Below, in pieces: positions 40,370 to 64,000 of a stretch of 64,000 nucleotides of DNA (position 1 is its first letter; every line of letters starts with the position of its first letter). The notes under the pieces were generated by a model, which was given only the letters and a program-made list of their open reading frames with translations, did not search any database and was not told where the DNA came from. The translations under genes and the position numbers were made by a program. The DNA comes from Seriola aureovittata (taxonomy: Eukaryota > Chordata > Actinopteri > Carangiformes > Carangidae): positions 11,736,501-11,800,500 of the forward strand of contig NC_079382.1 of assembly GCF_021018895.1 (NCBI RefSeq), written 5' to 3'.

Positions 40370-43300
40370 AGAAGAATAGAGAATAACTCAGCAACTGACG
40401 GCAGACGGCATGCACGTCCTTGTCCTACAAGGTTACGAATCCATTTCATCTGTGCAAGAGGGGAGTGAATTAAAATAAATGATGGCTGGACATTTATTGC
40501 ATTCTGGGGGTGAAGGAGGGATTGGGGAGGAGAGACACAAGTTGCAGAGTGAGACTTGTGTCTCATACTGAGTCAGACTGGCAGACAGTTTGATTTCAAC
40601 TGGCATGCAGCATTGGCACAAAGAATGAAGACAATACGAAGACAATAAAATGATCTGCCCTGGAGCTGAGTTTGAACCAGTGTGTCTCTGTGCAGACCGC
40701 GCTTCAGTCTGAGCTGCTGCTCTGGGATCATACAAGTCTTCACATGTCAGCGTGTGTCCAGCATTGCACATCATGTCATTAGTCGGTGCCAGGGCAAGTC
40801 AAAGCTGATTTCATCATATTTGCTTATTTCTTCATATATATTATAAATACATTAAATACATATAAATGTAGGAAATACATTCAGGAATAATTCTGTAACA
40901 TTTGCAGGTATAGAGTGGAGCTGCAGTTTTCTGATTGTGTTGTGAAATATGGAATATAAAGAAAAAAAGTGTCTTTTTTTGTCTTTATCACGTTTATTTT
41001 TGTCCAAGGAACAGTGGATTAATAACATCTTTTTTGCTTTCATCTACAGAGGAGTCGGTAAGAGTTGTGTGCTTTGGATAACAAACTCATGTCAACTTGA
41101 CAAAACTCCTACAGAATGTGTTAATATAACGATGCTGAAGTAGAATCAATCAGTCCTTGACTGTTTTATTATTATCTGAAAGGCGAAAGTGGATCTCGGA
41201 TCAGCGCTTTCTCCCTGTGAAGCTTGATGAATGAAGCATGTTCATTTATCATTTATCCCTTCATAATACTTATCATTATCAGTGGCAATGATGCTGGATC
41301 AGAGAGGGTCTACAAGTAGCCAAAAATTATATGTTAGCTTCTACACACCCTCTGTTGTCAATTGCCCATATGCCAATCTGCCTTCATTCAGCTTCTATAT
41401 TTTCATATTCAGCATTATCTTATGTCTGCATCCTCTTATTTACAAGCTGCAATCCTTCACCTGATGACTGCTGTATAGAAACCTATAGCTGGGTTCTATT
41501 GCTGAACCTCTGCTACTATCAATGTGGGGATGTCCTGAGTTTATTTTGTCTACATTTAGTCTCTTTCACAGTTTATAATATTTCTAACCTTGGAATCACA
41601 GTTTTCATTATAAATTCAACAATGCCATGTTGTAAAAAGACAGGGATAGTGTTTATAGATGTCACTGGAGAGTAGCTGTGCATCACTCCAAACTGCTTCT
41701 TGTTTCCATCTGCGTGTTCCAGAAATACATCCTGGACCCAAAGGATCCCTGGCTAAGTGACTTTTTTTCCTGTTGACCACAAAGCTATCAATATGTCTGC
41801 CTCTTGACACTGCCCTATCTCTCTCTGGACATGGAGGCCGGACTCTGAATGCTGACTACTGCTCACTGCACAACTCTCCTGGACCTCTTCCAGGACACTC
41901 TATTGTAATACAGTTATTTTTAGACAAGCCGACGCAAATAAATATTTATAGTTGTTTGCAGGTCAGGGGTCTCAATGAACCGCAGGGTGGATGGCAGTGA
42001 ATAAACTACAGTATGTAACTACGTAAGCATGAATACGGGTTCAGTGAACCAGGGCAGGAATAAACTGATGGATTTTGAACTGAGATATTTAAGGCTTGGC
42101 ACCTGCTCAAACTTTAAAACAGAAAAAAACTTGTATATAAGAATTATAATCTATGGAGCACAATTAAGGTTGAGAACACATCTATCAATACTAATACTAG
42201 TGAGCCTTCAAAATAACTTAAGTGGAGAGCTTCCCTGTGCCTTATGGGATTATTCATTGCAATGTGGTGTTAGATTTTTGCTCACACTTTCCCTGAATGC
42301 GGCTTTCTCATTTTCCCTGACATCTGGATGCCTGTGATAATAGCCCTGGCGCTGATCACTTTTACATTTAAATTCGATGTGTCCGTGGAAATTATTACAC
42401 TTGTCACTTCACTCCACTTCCTATCAAATTTATACTTTAGAGAGGGCATTTCTATGCAAAGAGACCGGAATGACCTAGACAAAGCCTTGGCTTGGGTGAT
42501 GAAGGAGTAGCACAAGAGGGGAAAATTTAAGTTTTAAGGAAATGAAGAAATGCTGAAGGAGCCAAAATGGTGATTGAATGGTAACATTTTCCTGTGGTCT
42601 CCCCCCCTGACCAAAAATTGGACAGAATTTGGGGGAATATTGTGTTTCTGTCATTGTTCATCTGGCCTAACTTTGAGTCTAAATATAGGTTATGTAAGAA
42701 AGACTAAGGCCACACATGCACGTGTACATGCACACAAACACACACACACACGACATGCAGTATGAACACTGATTGCTTTTTCTTTGTAATGATGATGCCT
42801 TCTTTTAAATTACACTATTCTTTCCACCTTTGAAAACTGATTCAGGTATTTCAGATAAACTGACTTTAAAATGCTCAGTGCAGTGACATAACTATTATAT
42901 TAGTATTTTGCTATTATTTTGATGTTTGAATTAACTGACACAGAAATATACGAACTTAGACATAGTAAAACATTGAAGATTCAATTCAATTTCATGTATA
43001 TAAAAAGTATAAGGTATATCAAATGTAAATGATTCAAATGCAATAGAAACTGAACATGTATAAACATCAAAGCCTGACATGAACAGTTAAGTCTATGGCT
43101 ACAGACAACTCTTCTGCAAAAAATGTCAAAAAGTGTTTCTTTCTCATTTATTCATCATACAAGAGACTGTCGTCAGAGTTTGCAAGCAGTCAGACAATAC
43201 ATAGAATACAAAGAAGTCGATTTTAATTTCTGAAAGTAATGGTGTACACCTCCGTCTCTGAGACCACATGTACTCATAATGGATCAGATTCCGCCAGAAC

Positions 43301-43599
43301 ATTTTGTCCTGTGCCTTTCTCAATTTTCTGACTGTCTCAATAAAGGAACAAATAATAATATGGTAGACTGCCCAATCTGCTAATCAAAACCACATCAATA
43401 TTTGCCATTGCAGTGAAATGGCTCACAGCAATTAGCAATCTCTAGTTTCAACGGACTGACAGCCCAAACACGGGCACATTTTGACCTTCCTACCAACCAC
43501 CCCACCAGGCGTCTGTCAGTCAAGGCCGCACAAATAACCAGGCTACTCAAACACTTGTCATCATCGCTCATCAGCATCTTGATTGTTGAGGAGGACAGA
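40370..43599. other. Intergenic, no gene recognised
   Basis: Several open frames of 60-115 codons occur on both strands, but none shows a domain or an acceptable codon pattern. A short CA patch lies at 42730-42750. Confidence 0.5.
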
Positions 43600-43900
43600 T
43601 CATAGGGAATGTCCACATACATCCAACGGCCTCTGATGTGACAGCAAGGGTTTATGGGATAGCAACGCGTGAGCCCCACCCGCTTCACCTTGACCCCGCC
43701 GCCCCACTTCCATCGCCACCACTCCTCTCGTCTCAGGCCCTCCAGTCTGACCTCATCATCCCAGGGGCCTCTGGCCTCGCCTCTGACGGCTGAGTTATTA
43801 CCATAATTACCCAGGAGGCATTGCAGGGAGCGGCCACGTGGCAGGGGCTGCCCATGTTTAACAGAATATTTGGGTGTTTTATCGGCTTTAACTCAGCCCC
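43600..43900. promoter_or_regulatory. Candidate conserved non-coding element
   Basis: GC-richer than its flanks, with GAGTTATTACCATAATTACC, the E-box/G-box word GCCACGTGGC and TTTATCGGC. No open frame or repeat is recognised. Confidence 0.22.
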
Positions 43901-45445
43901 TGGGGCAGGTGAGAGGGGGGCTAGATGATAAGAAAACCACTCATGTGGGAAATGAAGAGGACCATTTCACAGACGGAATCAAGAGGGGGATGAAATATAT
44001 TGTTAAGGCAGCAGTGGCCGGTGCACATATGTCATATGTTCTCGAAGACAAGGTGTAAATATGCTCATATATTCAGGTGGTGGCAGAGATGACTGCTATC
44101 TAAAAATAGCACTTTAAATCTTATATAATGAGAAAAAGTACTTTGATTGCTTTTTGTCAATATCAAATATTTCCTGAGGTGCAATGCAGGTGGATTGAAC
44201 AAATAACTATATTATTTTTCACAGCAGGGGGTTCTGAACTGACAGACTTGAAGGCTTCAGTTTTGGGAAAAATGTCCTACTTTTTTCCCCCTTTTTTTAA
44301 TTCTTACTTATTTGCTGTCAGACCTACTTAAAGAGACCTTTGTATATCTGTGTACATTTGCTCCTTTTTTATTCATTCATGATCAAAAAGCAACTCCCCT
44401 TAAAAACAGTAGTTCAACATACCTTCAAACTGAACACAGAGTCAGGAAAAGGTATCTGGGAAAAACAGCACAATTCAAACTGAACTTTCCTTGAAGAAAA
44501 ATGGTTGTTTATGTTTCATAGAAAATTTAAACATATTTCAGAAGCAATGTGTTTTTTTGGTTATTTAAAACCACTTCAAGTTTCAAAATTTTTAAGAAAG
44601 CGCTTCATAATCCACGTCTACTCTGCCATATCTAACAAGCCAGGAGGCCATGCATATTCATACACTTAGACTGAAAAGTACAGCCCATCCTGCCATACAC
44701 AGGTCACAGGGGCCATTGGCCTCAGGCCAACTACGCACAGAGAGACAAAGATTGTGTACAGTAAGTGCACACATCTATTGGTCTCTGTATTTATACTTAA
44801 AAGCTCCGTCAAACCCACACAGAGAAATACAGAAACACACACACATTCACACACGCCCTCACCTGCTCAGAAAGGTCAACACATTAGCATTCCAGTACAT
44901 ACAGTATTCAGACTTTCCTAGACCAATATAGCTACCCATCAAACATGTCCAAGATGGCACTTAGCCGTGTGTGCCCGTGTCTTATTATGCAGACCCATCT
45001 GTGTGGGTTCAAAGGTCATGGCCAGGCCTGGCAGGGGCTACAGGTGAGCAGATGAGAACAGTAGGGGCTCGGTTTAATTTAGCTAAGCACTACAGGACGT
45101 GGTGCGCCCCCGTACCTGGGAAGGACAAGTTGAACTTTTCACACTGTGCCTCATACTCATCATTTCAATAGGTGGAAAGTCGAGGAAAAATTAGTAATAG
45201 AGTCAAAAAAAAGCTTTTGACAGAGAATCTGTGTTTCTTTGTGGTTGAGTTATTTTTTATTTTGTGTCAGACTTGTTCAAACAAAGACAGAGAAGCACAT
45301 AAACACACAAATCTACATACACACAGGCCTCTGTCACTAAGTCTTTGTTTTTATGTCCCTTTCTTTCTCGAGTTCCCTTTGACACACATCCAAGTACACA
45401 ATACACACAGACATATTGAGAGAAGATGACTGTCAGCAGTGTAAC

Positions 45446-45453
<8 letters not shown>

Positions 45454-45514
<61 letters not shown>
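45454..45514 (+). repeat. (TG)30 microsatellite
   Basis: 61 nt of uninterrupted TG. A second array follows after 103 nt. Confidence 0.97.
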
Positions 45515-45518
<4 letters not shown>

Positions 45519-45615
45519 GGTGTGAGGGTGTGAGGGAGAAAATCCCTAATCTGGCATGGACCAGCTTCCTGTCTAGACTCTGCATGAGGAGGCCAGCACA
45601 AACCTGGCCAGTGCT

Positions 45616-45617
<2 letters not shown>

Positions 45618-45674
<57 letters not shown>
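45618..45674 (+). repeat. (GT)28 microsatellite
   Basis: 57 nt of uninterrupted GT, paired with the array at 45454-45514. Confidence 0.97.
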
Positions 45675-45679
<5 letters not shown>

Positions 45680-47004
45680 ATACATGCACATTAACGTCGT
45701 GTTTGTGTGCATCCTGCATCCTGCTAATGTATGTGTGCGCACAAACCCACATTATGTCTGTGTCTTATTGTCTGTGCACACTATCATTGTTCTTGTCCAA
45801 AGCAGAGAACAGACATTAACCTCTGGCCTTCCATATCTACTGTCCAATGTCTGTTTTTAATTGGACAATTTCCAGTAAAGCTCCTTTTTGTTTTCTCTGT
45901 TATTTTGACACTTTCTCTGCCATGCGTGCCAATGCTGCTGCGATTCCAAAAGCCAATTTCCTCATTATCCAACTTGCCGTACTTACGGGAATACAGAGGT
46001 GGGGGTGAGGAGGGTTAAAGTTGGAGGGAAGTGGAAAAAGGCCTGATGTGGTTTTCTCTGAAATTCCACACAAAGAACGAGGATGAGCTAGAAAAGGCTG
46101 AAAGACTTGTTTTTCTTCTTATTCTCTGGCATTCCTAAATTCAGCTGATCAGTAAATGTGGTAGTGAAAGTTGTATATTTTAGCCCAAACAGCATAAAAA
46201 TGACACTGAGAGTGCAGAAAGTTAAGTCACTGAAAAAGAATCCCTCGTGGTTTGGTAACATGATTAAACTGAGCTGAATCATAACTGGAATCGCTGACAG
46301 CCTCTTCCCATCCATCACTCGCACAAACCCTGCCATTAGTAATCACAACAAACATCACTGAGCACAGCGACTTTCTGCCGTCTTACTCACACTGAGTGCT
46401 AATCAAAAAATGCTAAGTGTGTTTAGCCTTAGCTTTGACAGTATTTGTCTGGAGTGTGAATCAACATCATGGGCGTTGCTATTTCATATTCATGCCGAGG
46501 CCCAATGACACCTTGTCCTCTGCTTTCCAAAAGGCCTTAACTCAGCAGATCGCCACCCCCTTAGACCCAGATGTAAAGTGAACAGTCTTCACCTTTGCGA
46601 CATCAGACCACCTCAATATGCCGTCTTATGGGAGCAAGCCGTCTCAGAGGCCTGCCAAACACCACGGCCACGACCACAGCAGCCAAAAATCCAGAAAGAA
46701 AAAATGACAAAGGTGATCTTTTCGGGAGGAAAAGGGAACAACTAAATGTGAACATTTGGGGTGAAAGGGGTTTTTTCAGCATCTTTTTAACTGAATCAAT
46801 ATTTTTATATTTAAATAGGATCAAATATTTATGTATAATGCGAAGGGATCTCATTAACTGATGAGAATTATCTTGTAGCTCTACAGAGCTTTTTAGCAAC
46901 TTAAACAGTTACTGTATAATTTTGTGTTATTCCTCCCAGCAAACAAGCTCTGACTGACATATCAAACTGCAGACTGACAAAGTTTGCATATAGCTGGTTA
47001 AAAA

Positions 47005-47225
47005 AAAGTATGCTAAGGCCCAGATATTTTCCCCAGGAGTTGATGGAAACCACAACAGGATTAGAACTAGAGTGAATACTGGACTTACAATCATCAGGAA
47101 AGCAGAAACATGGCTCCAATGGGACGCTGATATCGCTCCATGTCTCCTGCAGAGTACCTGTTTGCCAACACATCATGTCAGGGCTGTTTGTCTCAGTTGG
47201 TTTGAAGATCTTCTGTCCCCTGGTG
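47005..47225 (+). mobile_element. Teleost repeat family D, copy 1
   Basis: Contains CCCAGATATTTTCCCCAGGA, GAGTGAATACTGGACTTACA and GCTCCATGTCTCCTGC. It shares order and sequence with the copy at 60.1-60.3 kb. Non-coding and degenerate. Confidence 0.5.
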
Positions 47226-48927
47226 ATCAAAAACAAATTTGAAATGGATTTGTCATTCATGGTAACCATTAAAACAAAACTACACAAGATTTAACATTAA
47301 GTAAATGCAGTTTCATCAGGTTCATTTAGAAGATTCTTCAGTCAAAAGTGATTTACAAGAAATGTACTGAATCTCCAAGTGCTTCAAGGATGCAGTACAA
47401 GTGAGACTAAGTAACTTTTGTTGTTGCCACAAGAAAGAAGAATGGGATCATCGTAAAATTTAAAACATACTGCAAGAGTGGCAAAAGTTCAGGAGAGTCA
47501 TTAAGTCAATAAAATAGCCAAGTAATGTTCGTTATAGGGCAATATCTTAATAAAGTTTTCTACCATTAACTAACATGTAACAACCATAAGCTACTTGTCA
47601 TATGAGACCAAGTACGGCTGTAGCAGCAAAACCCCTGAGTGTGTGTTGTGCTCAGTGGTCACGCTGGAGTGCAGCGTTTGACCATGACTTGGAGGTAGGA
47701 GGGAACAGTTCACTTCACTGCCATCTAGGCTTGCACCAGAGTGTTGCTGCAACAAGGGCCCAGGATAGGGAACAGAGAAGTGGAATTGTGTGGGAAAGCA
47801 AAATCGTCAGAGATGTGGCAGAACAGAATCGCAGCCAGAATAAACCAAGTCTAAACCAGTCACAGACACACAACCTGGGCACACCTGTGAGCACACCAAC
47901 ACTCACATTTTTCCAGCATTAATCAATTGAAGCCATTTGGAGCTGCCAACAAGCAAAGTTGGCCACTGCCTCAAATTCAACCACAACACCAAAGTTAGCC
48001 TTCAACTCTGCCATGTAATCACTTTCAGCATTGTATTTACAGTATCAAGAGGAAGACAGGAAAAAGATAAAGACATACAGTACATCTCATACACGACAAT
48101 GACAAAGTGACGGACAAGTTTTTGCTGATGCCACGTGATCTCACCTTAAGTCATCGTCTAGCCGCCATGGTGTTCCTTTCCTATGTACATGTATTAAGAA
48201 AACCGATGACTAACACAGATGGTGGACGAATCAAATGAGTCATTTGAGTTGTATGGCCATGACATATACACATCATCGTCTCCGCTGGTGCGGGTTTTAG
48301 GGGTCTCCTGTTAGCATTCCTACCCAACTGACTCCCCAAGTATGACTCATATGGCTTGTTACCCTCAGACAAAGCAGACTTTACTGTTCTGGCTTGTCAG
48401 TGTGCTGTAGTAGGGAAATCTGGCAGGATGCTGCTTAGTATTTGGGGTTTGTCTGACTCTGTCTAGCCAGTCTTAAGCAGTCTGACTCTGTATGTGTTTG
48501 TGCATGTGGTCAGATGGTAAAGTCTGTCTACTCTATGGAACCTTTTAAGATTTAGAAAAGCCAAAGTTTTATGTTTTATAAACACAGCGCTCTCCAATCA
48601 CCACGCTGCTGGAAGAGGTTAAGCACTATGATCGCAGTAACTACTCTAACAAGTACAGTCACTAGGAATCTAACCTACATTACAGGAAAAAGAGGACATA
48701 TTCCTCCATATGGCTACCAGCATGTGTTTTTGTTTTCATCCTCCGGACTGTAGCTGCATTCCTTTTCCGTGTGTCGCGCGAGACGGACAGATTGCCGGAG
48801 AGTGACTCACTAAAACCTGACCCAGCAGTGAGGTAATCACTGGAGGACGCCTGGAGTAAAAGTGAACTTTGATGGTGATGTCTGGGATCATGTCTAGGAA
48901 TCCCCAGACAGTTTGGACTACTACAAA

Positions 48928-48933
48928 GTGTGT

Positions 48934-49013
<80 letters not shown>
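48928..49013 (+). repeat. (GT)n microsatellite with interruptions
   Basis: GT arrays with a GGG and a TTG interruption; the longest clean run is about 48 nt. Confidence 0.95.
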
Positions 49014-49014
<1 letters not shown>

Positions 49015-52000
49015 CAGAGTGAGAGGGATGACATAATTGTTGTGCACTAGACAGGGTCCATGTGATGGTGTGTGTGTGTATGGCCTCCGGCTGAAGACCC
49101 AAAACCCATTACAGAATCTCTCCACACAGCCTTGATAAGACGAACTGAAATACACGCTGAACCAGGAAGTACAGTTGGTACTCGATCACTGATAATTCTG
49201 CCTGTTCTTTTTACATTTCTGGTAAGACCAGAGACAAATGAAGTATGATGATGATGATGATAACTATGACAATGAGTTCAGACATATTTATATATGAAAA
49301 TCAAATGTATCAGCTGATGTATATTCACACGTGAATCTGTCTATTTGAAAATGTCTCCTTCATTCATTTATTTTGCTGACGTAATTGTCCAACTAAATGT
49401 GACATTTCACAGAAAGGTTTGTCATGATGTACTGACAGATTTTGTTCACTTATTGTAGTAGAATTTCTGGACTCTTGAAGGAAGGACATTTTTTGAGCAT
49501 GAAATAGACATTTTTAGACAATATGATCCTCTTGAAATGTTGAGTTTCTCTGCTCTTGTGTCCGTGTGCAGACACAGACAGCAGACATAGCTATGCAGCA
49601 TCACCTGCTGGCTTAGTGGAGAACTGCCAACATTACTGAAATGGCCAAAGGATGGGACAGAAACAGCAGCATTTTGCAAATGCAGAACAAGGAGCCTCAT
49701 TTATTCCATCAAATCGACCAAAAGTTTTACCAAAAGTCGGTTTACAGTGCAATGTTAACTATTGGAATTTATCTATAGAAAGGAAAGCCACATTAAGTAA
49801 TGGTATATTTACTGAGGTATGCCACAGAGACTGGAAAATGATCTACTGAAAGATCATCATCCTCAAGAACAAAGACAAAAGTCTTAAACTCTTGGTAAGA
49901 GGGGAAAAATCAGAAATGACTTTGTTGGGTCATAATTTCCCCAGACTCTTCCCTATGATTATTTTCAAACTTTTGAGATAAGCTTTAATTCGGTGCAACA
50001 CAGTATACACAGAGGACTGTGGGAAAGTGGCTGAGGGATACCAGGGACCTGGATGCTTGTCCCAAAATAGTTTCACAATGGCTATGAAGACATCTCATTC
50101 TTGGATCACTTAAAACCCAAACAACCATTTTGGTCCATTTTGGGTTTGGATCACTACATCACTGAGCCAAACTCATGAATGAAGACATTTCAGCCCGAGC
50201 CTGGGGAGACGCTAGTGGAAACCAATTTCCAAACAATAAACATTAAAGCAAAAATGTTCCTATGACCAAAGTATCAAAGAAAACAGATACTATGGAGCTT
50301 AATCATCTACAAACAAAACAGAGCATTTACTGGCTGCCTGTTTAACCAGCACAATGGAACTTTATTGCAACTGATCTTCACAGCATGTGGAGCAACAAAT
50401 TGCTCATTCAAGCTCATTTTTATGCAACTGTAAATAAAACAGTGAAAAGAAATTTGACATTTCTAAAATACTGGAAACAAAATAGAGTTCTTTCTGTTCT
50501 GTACTGTTCACAGACATGATGATGTTGTTAAAATAAATCACATTACACTTTTCCAAGCAACATAATCAGACAAAAAAAGATGAGATAACAGACAAACACC
50601 AAGTGGGAGTATCGGATGGTGCATGAGCATGTATGCAACATTAAGTAACATTGTTCTAACAAAACATACAAATATACAAACCTCACCCTACTCATCTCCA
50701 ACAAATTAGCAAAACAAATCAAGATGGTGCGTATAGTGCAAACAGGCACCTGGGTTTATGATCCAAAGCCAAATATTTACCAAGTTTGGACATTCTACTA
50801 AATCATTCTTGCCATGCAAACTGGTGAGCAAAAGAAACATAGTGAAATACCAGACCCCATGTTTGGGTATGGGGCCTCCAGTGGTTGAGTGAGCTTTGAC
50901 CTAAAATAGGTCTGAGAAATGTGGATATGCTCTATGAATAGAGATAAAACAGACTGTGGAGGGGAAAAAATCAAAAAAGATGAAATAACTTAAGGGGTCT
51001 GCAAATAAACCTTCAGACATCAGTGTAGAAAAATGATTTTTATGTGGATGGTGGTTTGCAGAGGGCATGGGAAAATCTGCTTCGACAGTGAGGAAACTTT
51101 GGTTCTTTTGAACAGTAATGCAATCATGTAGCCAGAATGTGAAGTCTGAAAAGATTTCTGTAATATGAGAGCAGCCTCTGACAACAGGATTCGTCCTGTA
51201 TTGTGTGGGTCTTTATACGAAGGCTCCAGCTGAAGAAGAGCAGACAAAGGACCCAACTGTGAATTATTACAAATTCTGTGAGTGGAATTTCTATGTGTAA
51301 AATCTACAAACCCCTTTCATTGTTATTTTTATGGTTGCTTCGGCAGAAATATAGCACATTTTCAGAGAAATCCTTGGTTTAAAATTCGCTTTGCTACAAG
51401 ATGAATCTAGGACACAATTTTAACATTTTAAGAAATTTAAGATTTACTTAACTGAGCAACATTAAAGTTTAATAGGTTGGCTCAGTATTTCAAGTATCAG
51501 GGTTTAGATTTGTTGTGTTAGTTTACAGTACATTAACTTTAGGCCATCCTTGAATCAGCCAGTGAATCAGAAGGAAAAGTGGAGTTTTTATATTTCAGAG
51601 GGAACAAAAGAAATCTTAACAACTTAATGTTATTCAAAAGAAAATGTTTTAAGACACTGAGAAAGTAATTTAATGGAGGAAAACGCAGATAGTCAGTTTA
51701 ATTAGGCTACTGCGAGTACCGCGACTTGCCACTAGAGGGTGGGCGACCCAGGCCATTAACAAACCTAAAATACGGGAGACAACCAGAAGAAACATCAACT
51801 GAGACCTCTGTGAGATCACAGTTGACAGTAGTCTACTGTTAAAAACATGGGGAGAAACAGCAAAGAAGATTAGACGATTAGATCTTAATACCATCTCGGT
51901 TGCCTTAATAAAGAAAAACTGTAACTTTCCAACTTCCTTTAAAAGTACATATGACTGAAGAGTCAGAAAATAAAAGAGTAGACTCTTTTACATGTTTATT

Positions 52001-52084
52001 AGTCACAGCTGATGTCTGGTGCATCGCAATGAGCCCTGTTATGATTTGGGCTCTCCCGGGTGCTTGCGGTCCCTCCTCCATCAA
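49014..52084. other. tgfb3 upstream flank
   Basis: About 3 kb of AT-rich DNA ahead of the core promoter. In mammals IFT43 lies head-to-head with TGFB3; I could not find an IFT43 first exon on the minus strand here, though one short exon would be hard to see by eye. Confidence 0.5.
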
Positions 52085-52108
52085 ACGTCAGAAACTACTG
52101 GTATAAAA
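52085..52108 (+). promoter_or_regulatory. tgfb3: tgfb3 core promoter: CRE-like site plus TATA box
   Basis: TATAAAA lies at 52102-52108 and ACGTCA, six bases of the TGACGTCA cAMP response element, at 52085-52090, only 11 bp upstream. Mammalian TGFB3 is known for a TATA box with a proximal CRE, so the arrangement is the expected one. Transcription would start near 52130-52140, giving a 5' leader of about 470 nt. The start site is inferred from TATA spacing, not seen. Confidence 0.7.
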
Positions 52109-52131
52109 CACATGCGAGGCCATACCGACCG

Positions 52132-52605
52132 CTCAAAGTCGCATATACCTCGTTAACCTGACAGCCTGCGGTCTGTCTCCTCAGAGACAATAAAGAGGCT
52201 CTAGATTTTAATGAGAAAGAAAAGAGGAGAAATATGCCCAGCTGTGGGACGCCTTAAATCTACTGGATTGAGCTCAAGAATGCAAAAGAAAAGTCTGTTT
52301 GTTTCTACAGAGATATTTGTGCCGGATAAATTTCATATATGTGGGAGAGTTTCTGTTGCTCGGGACTTTGAATTGGGTAATGTCTCATGGGCGAACACAC
52401 AGTTGGATTTCTGCTGATAACAAAAGGGACTGCCACGAGAAAACGTATTAAGTGAGGAGTTTTTCATCATTAGCTCCAAAGGAAGTTCAAAGAAACAACA
52501 GCAGGGCTCATCAGCTTGATCTGAAGGCTAACTGACACTGACCTTGGCAGTCGTCGCCTGTGAATCTGCACATTTCTACCGAGCGAACCAAATGCAGACA
52601 GAAAT
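52132..52605 (+). other. tgfb3: tgfb3 5' leader (start site estimated)
   Basis: Inferred from TATA spacing. The leader contains at least six ATGs ahead of the coding start, most opening short reading frames. It has no obvious strong donor and acceptor pair, so I treat it as unspliced, though an intron cannot be excluded. Confidence 0.55.
52211..52455 (+). promoter_or_regulatory. Cluster of upstream ORFs in the tgfb3 leader
   Basis: Five upstream ORFs overlap each other here. 52211-52417 has 68 codons and a weak start context (T at -3). 52234-52257 has 7 codons and A at -3. 52339-52371 has 10 codons and a weak context. 52380-52451 has 23 codons and G at -3. 52387-52455 has 22 codons and G at +4. 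I recognise none of the peptides. The likely role is to lower initiation at the main start, as is known for the uORF-rich 5' UTR of mammalian TGFB3. Confidence 0.5.
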
Positions 52606-63904
<11,299 letters not shown>

Positions 63905-64000
63905 GAAGACTTTGAAAGGCGAGGTAGTGTGGCACGATTTTACTAGGTACTGACCAGACCCATGCTCGTTGACTTTTGGACTCTTAGCTGTGACAAATAC
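63905..64000 (+). other. tgfb3: tgfb3 3' UTR, truncated by the window end
   Basis: Follows the TGA at 63902-63904. No polyadenylation signal is present before the window ends. Confidence 0.85.

Larger units (their letters stand above)
43901..47004. other. Intergenic, dominated by GT arrays
   Basis: Holds the paired GT arrays at 45.45-45.67 kb. All long frames here are shadows of the GT/CA repeats. A mixed-composition stretch at 46380-46700 could be functional non-coding DNA, but I have no specific evidence. Confidence 0.5.

Noticed and set aside
45257..45742. 161-codon minus-strand frame and its neighbours of His-Thr or Cys-Val repeats
   Set aside because: These are translations of the CA/GT microsatellites, not genes.
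48680..49155. 140-codon and 139-codon minus-strand frames
   Set aside because: Both run through the GT array at 48.93-49.01 kb and consist largely of His-Thr repeats.

Overview
The window is vertebrate nuclear DNA, almost certainly from a ray-finned (teleost, probably percomorph) fish. Three things point there. It is dense in long CA/GT microsatellites. It carries several degenerate interspersed repeats that I recognise as common in teleost genomes. Its one clear gene is a seven-exon transforming growth factor beta 3 (tgfb3) locus with compact fish-like introns. There is no sign of prokaryotic operons, CRISPR arrays or insertion sequences.

Layout. About the first 52 kb (1-52080) holds no protein-coding gene I can support. 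It is upstream DNA with microsatellites (CA/GT, GATA/GACA, AT, poly-C), remnants of at least five interspersed repeat families, and several blocks that read like conserved non-coding DNA (mixed composition, octamer and homeodomain-type motifs); these last are only candidates. At 31037-34549 a unit of about 1.75 kb is present twice in tandem. The copies appear identical except for the lengths of two microsatellites, so this is either a very recent duplication or two haplotypes joined in assembly. Each copy carries a possible 22-nt microexon.

The tgfb3 gene runs from a TATA box with an upstream CRE-like site (52085-52108), through a 5' leader rich in upstream ORFs, to a stop codon at 63902-63904. 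The 3' UTR runs off the window. The seven coding exons join in frame to a 408-residue prepro-protein. It has a signal peptide, a latency-associated propeptide with the LTBP-binding cysteine and the C-P-C dimerisation cysteines, a RRRKR furin-type site, and a 112-residue ligand with all nine cysteines.

The protein has notable oddities. The integrin-binding RGD of the propeptide reads RLD. Ligand position 92, a known type II receptor contact, is Ser rather than Val. The ligand as a whole looks more divergent from human TGFB3 than expected. The overlapping uORF at the main start codon fits the known translational repression of TGFB3 mRNA. I found no evidence of an entirely new biological system; the best leads are the tgfb3 changes, the tandem duplication and the putative microexon.
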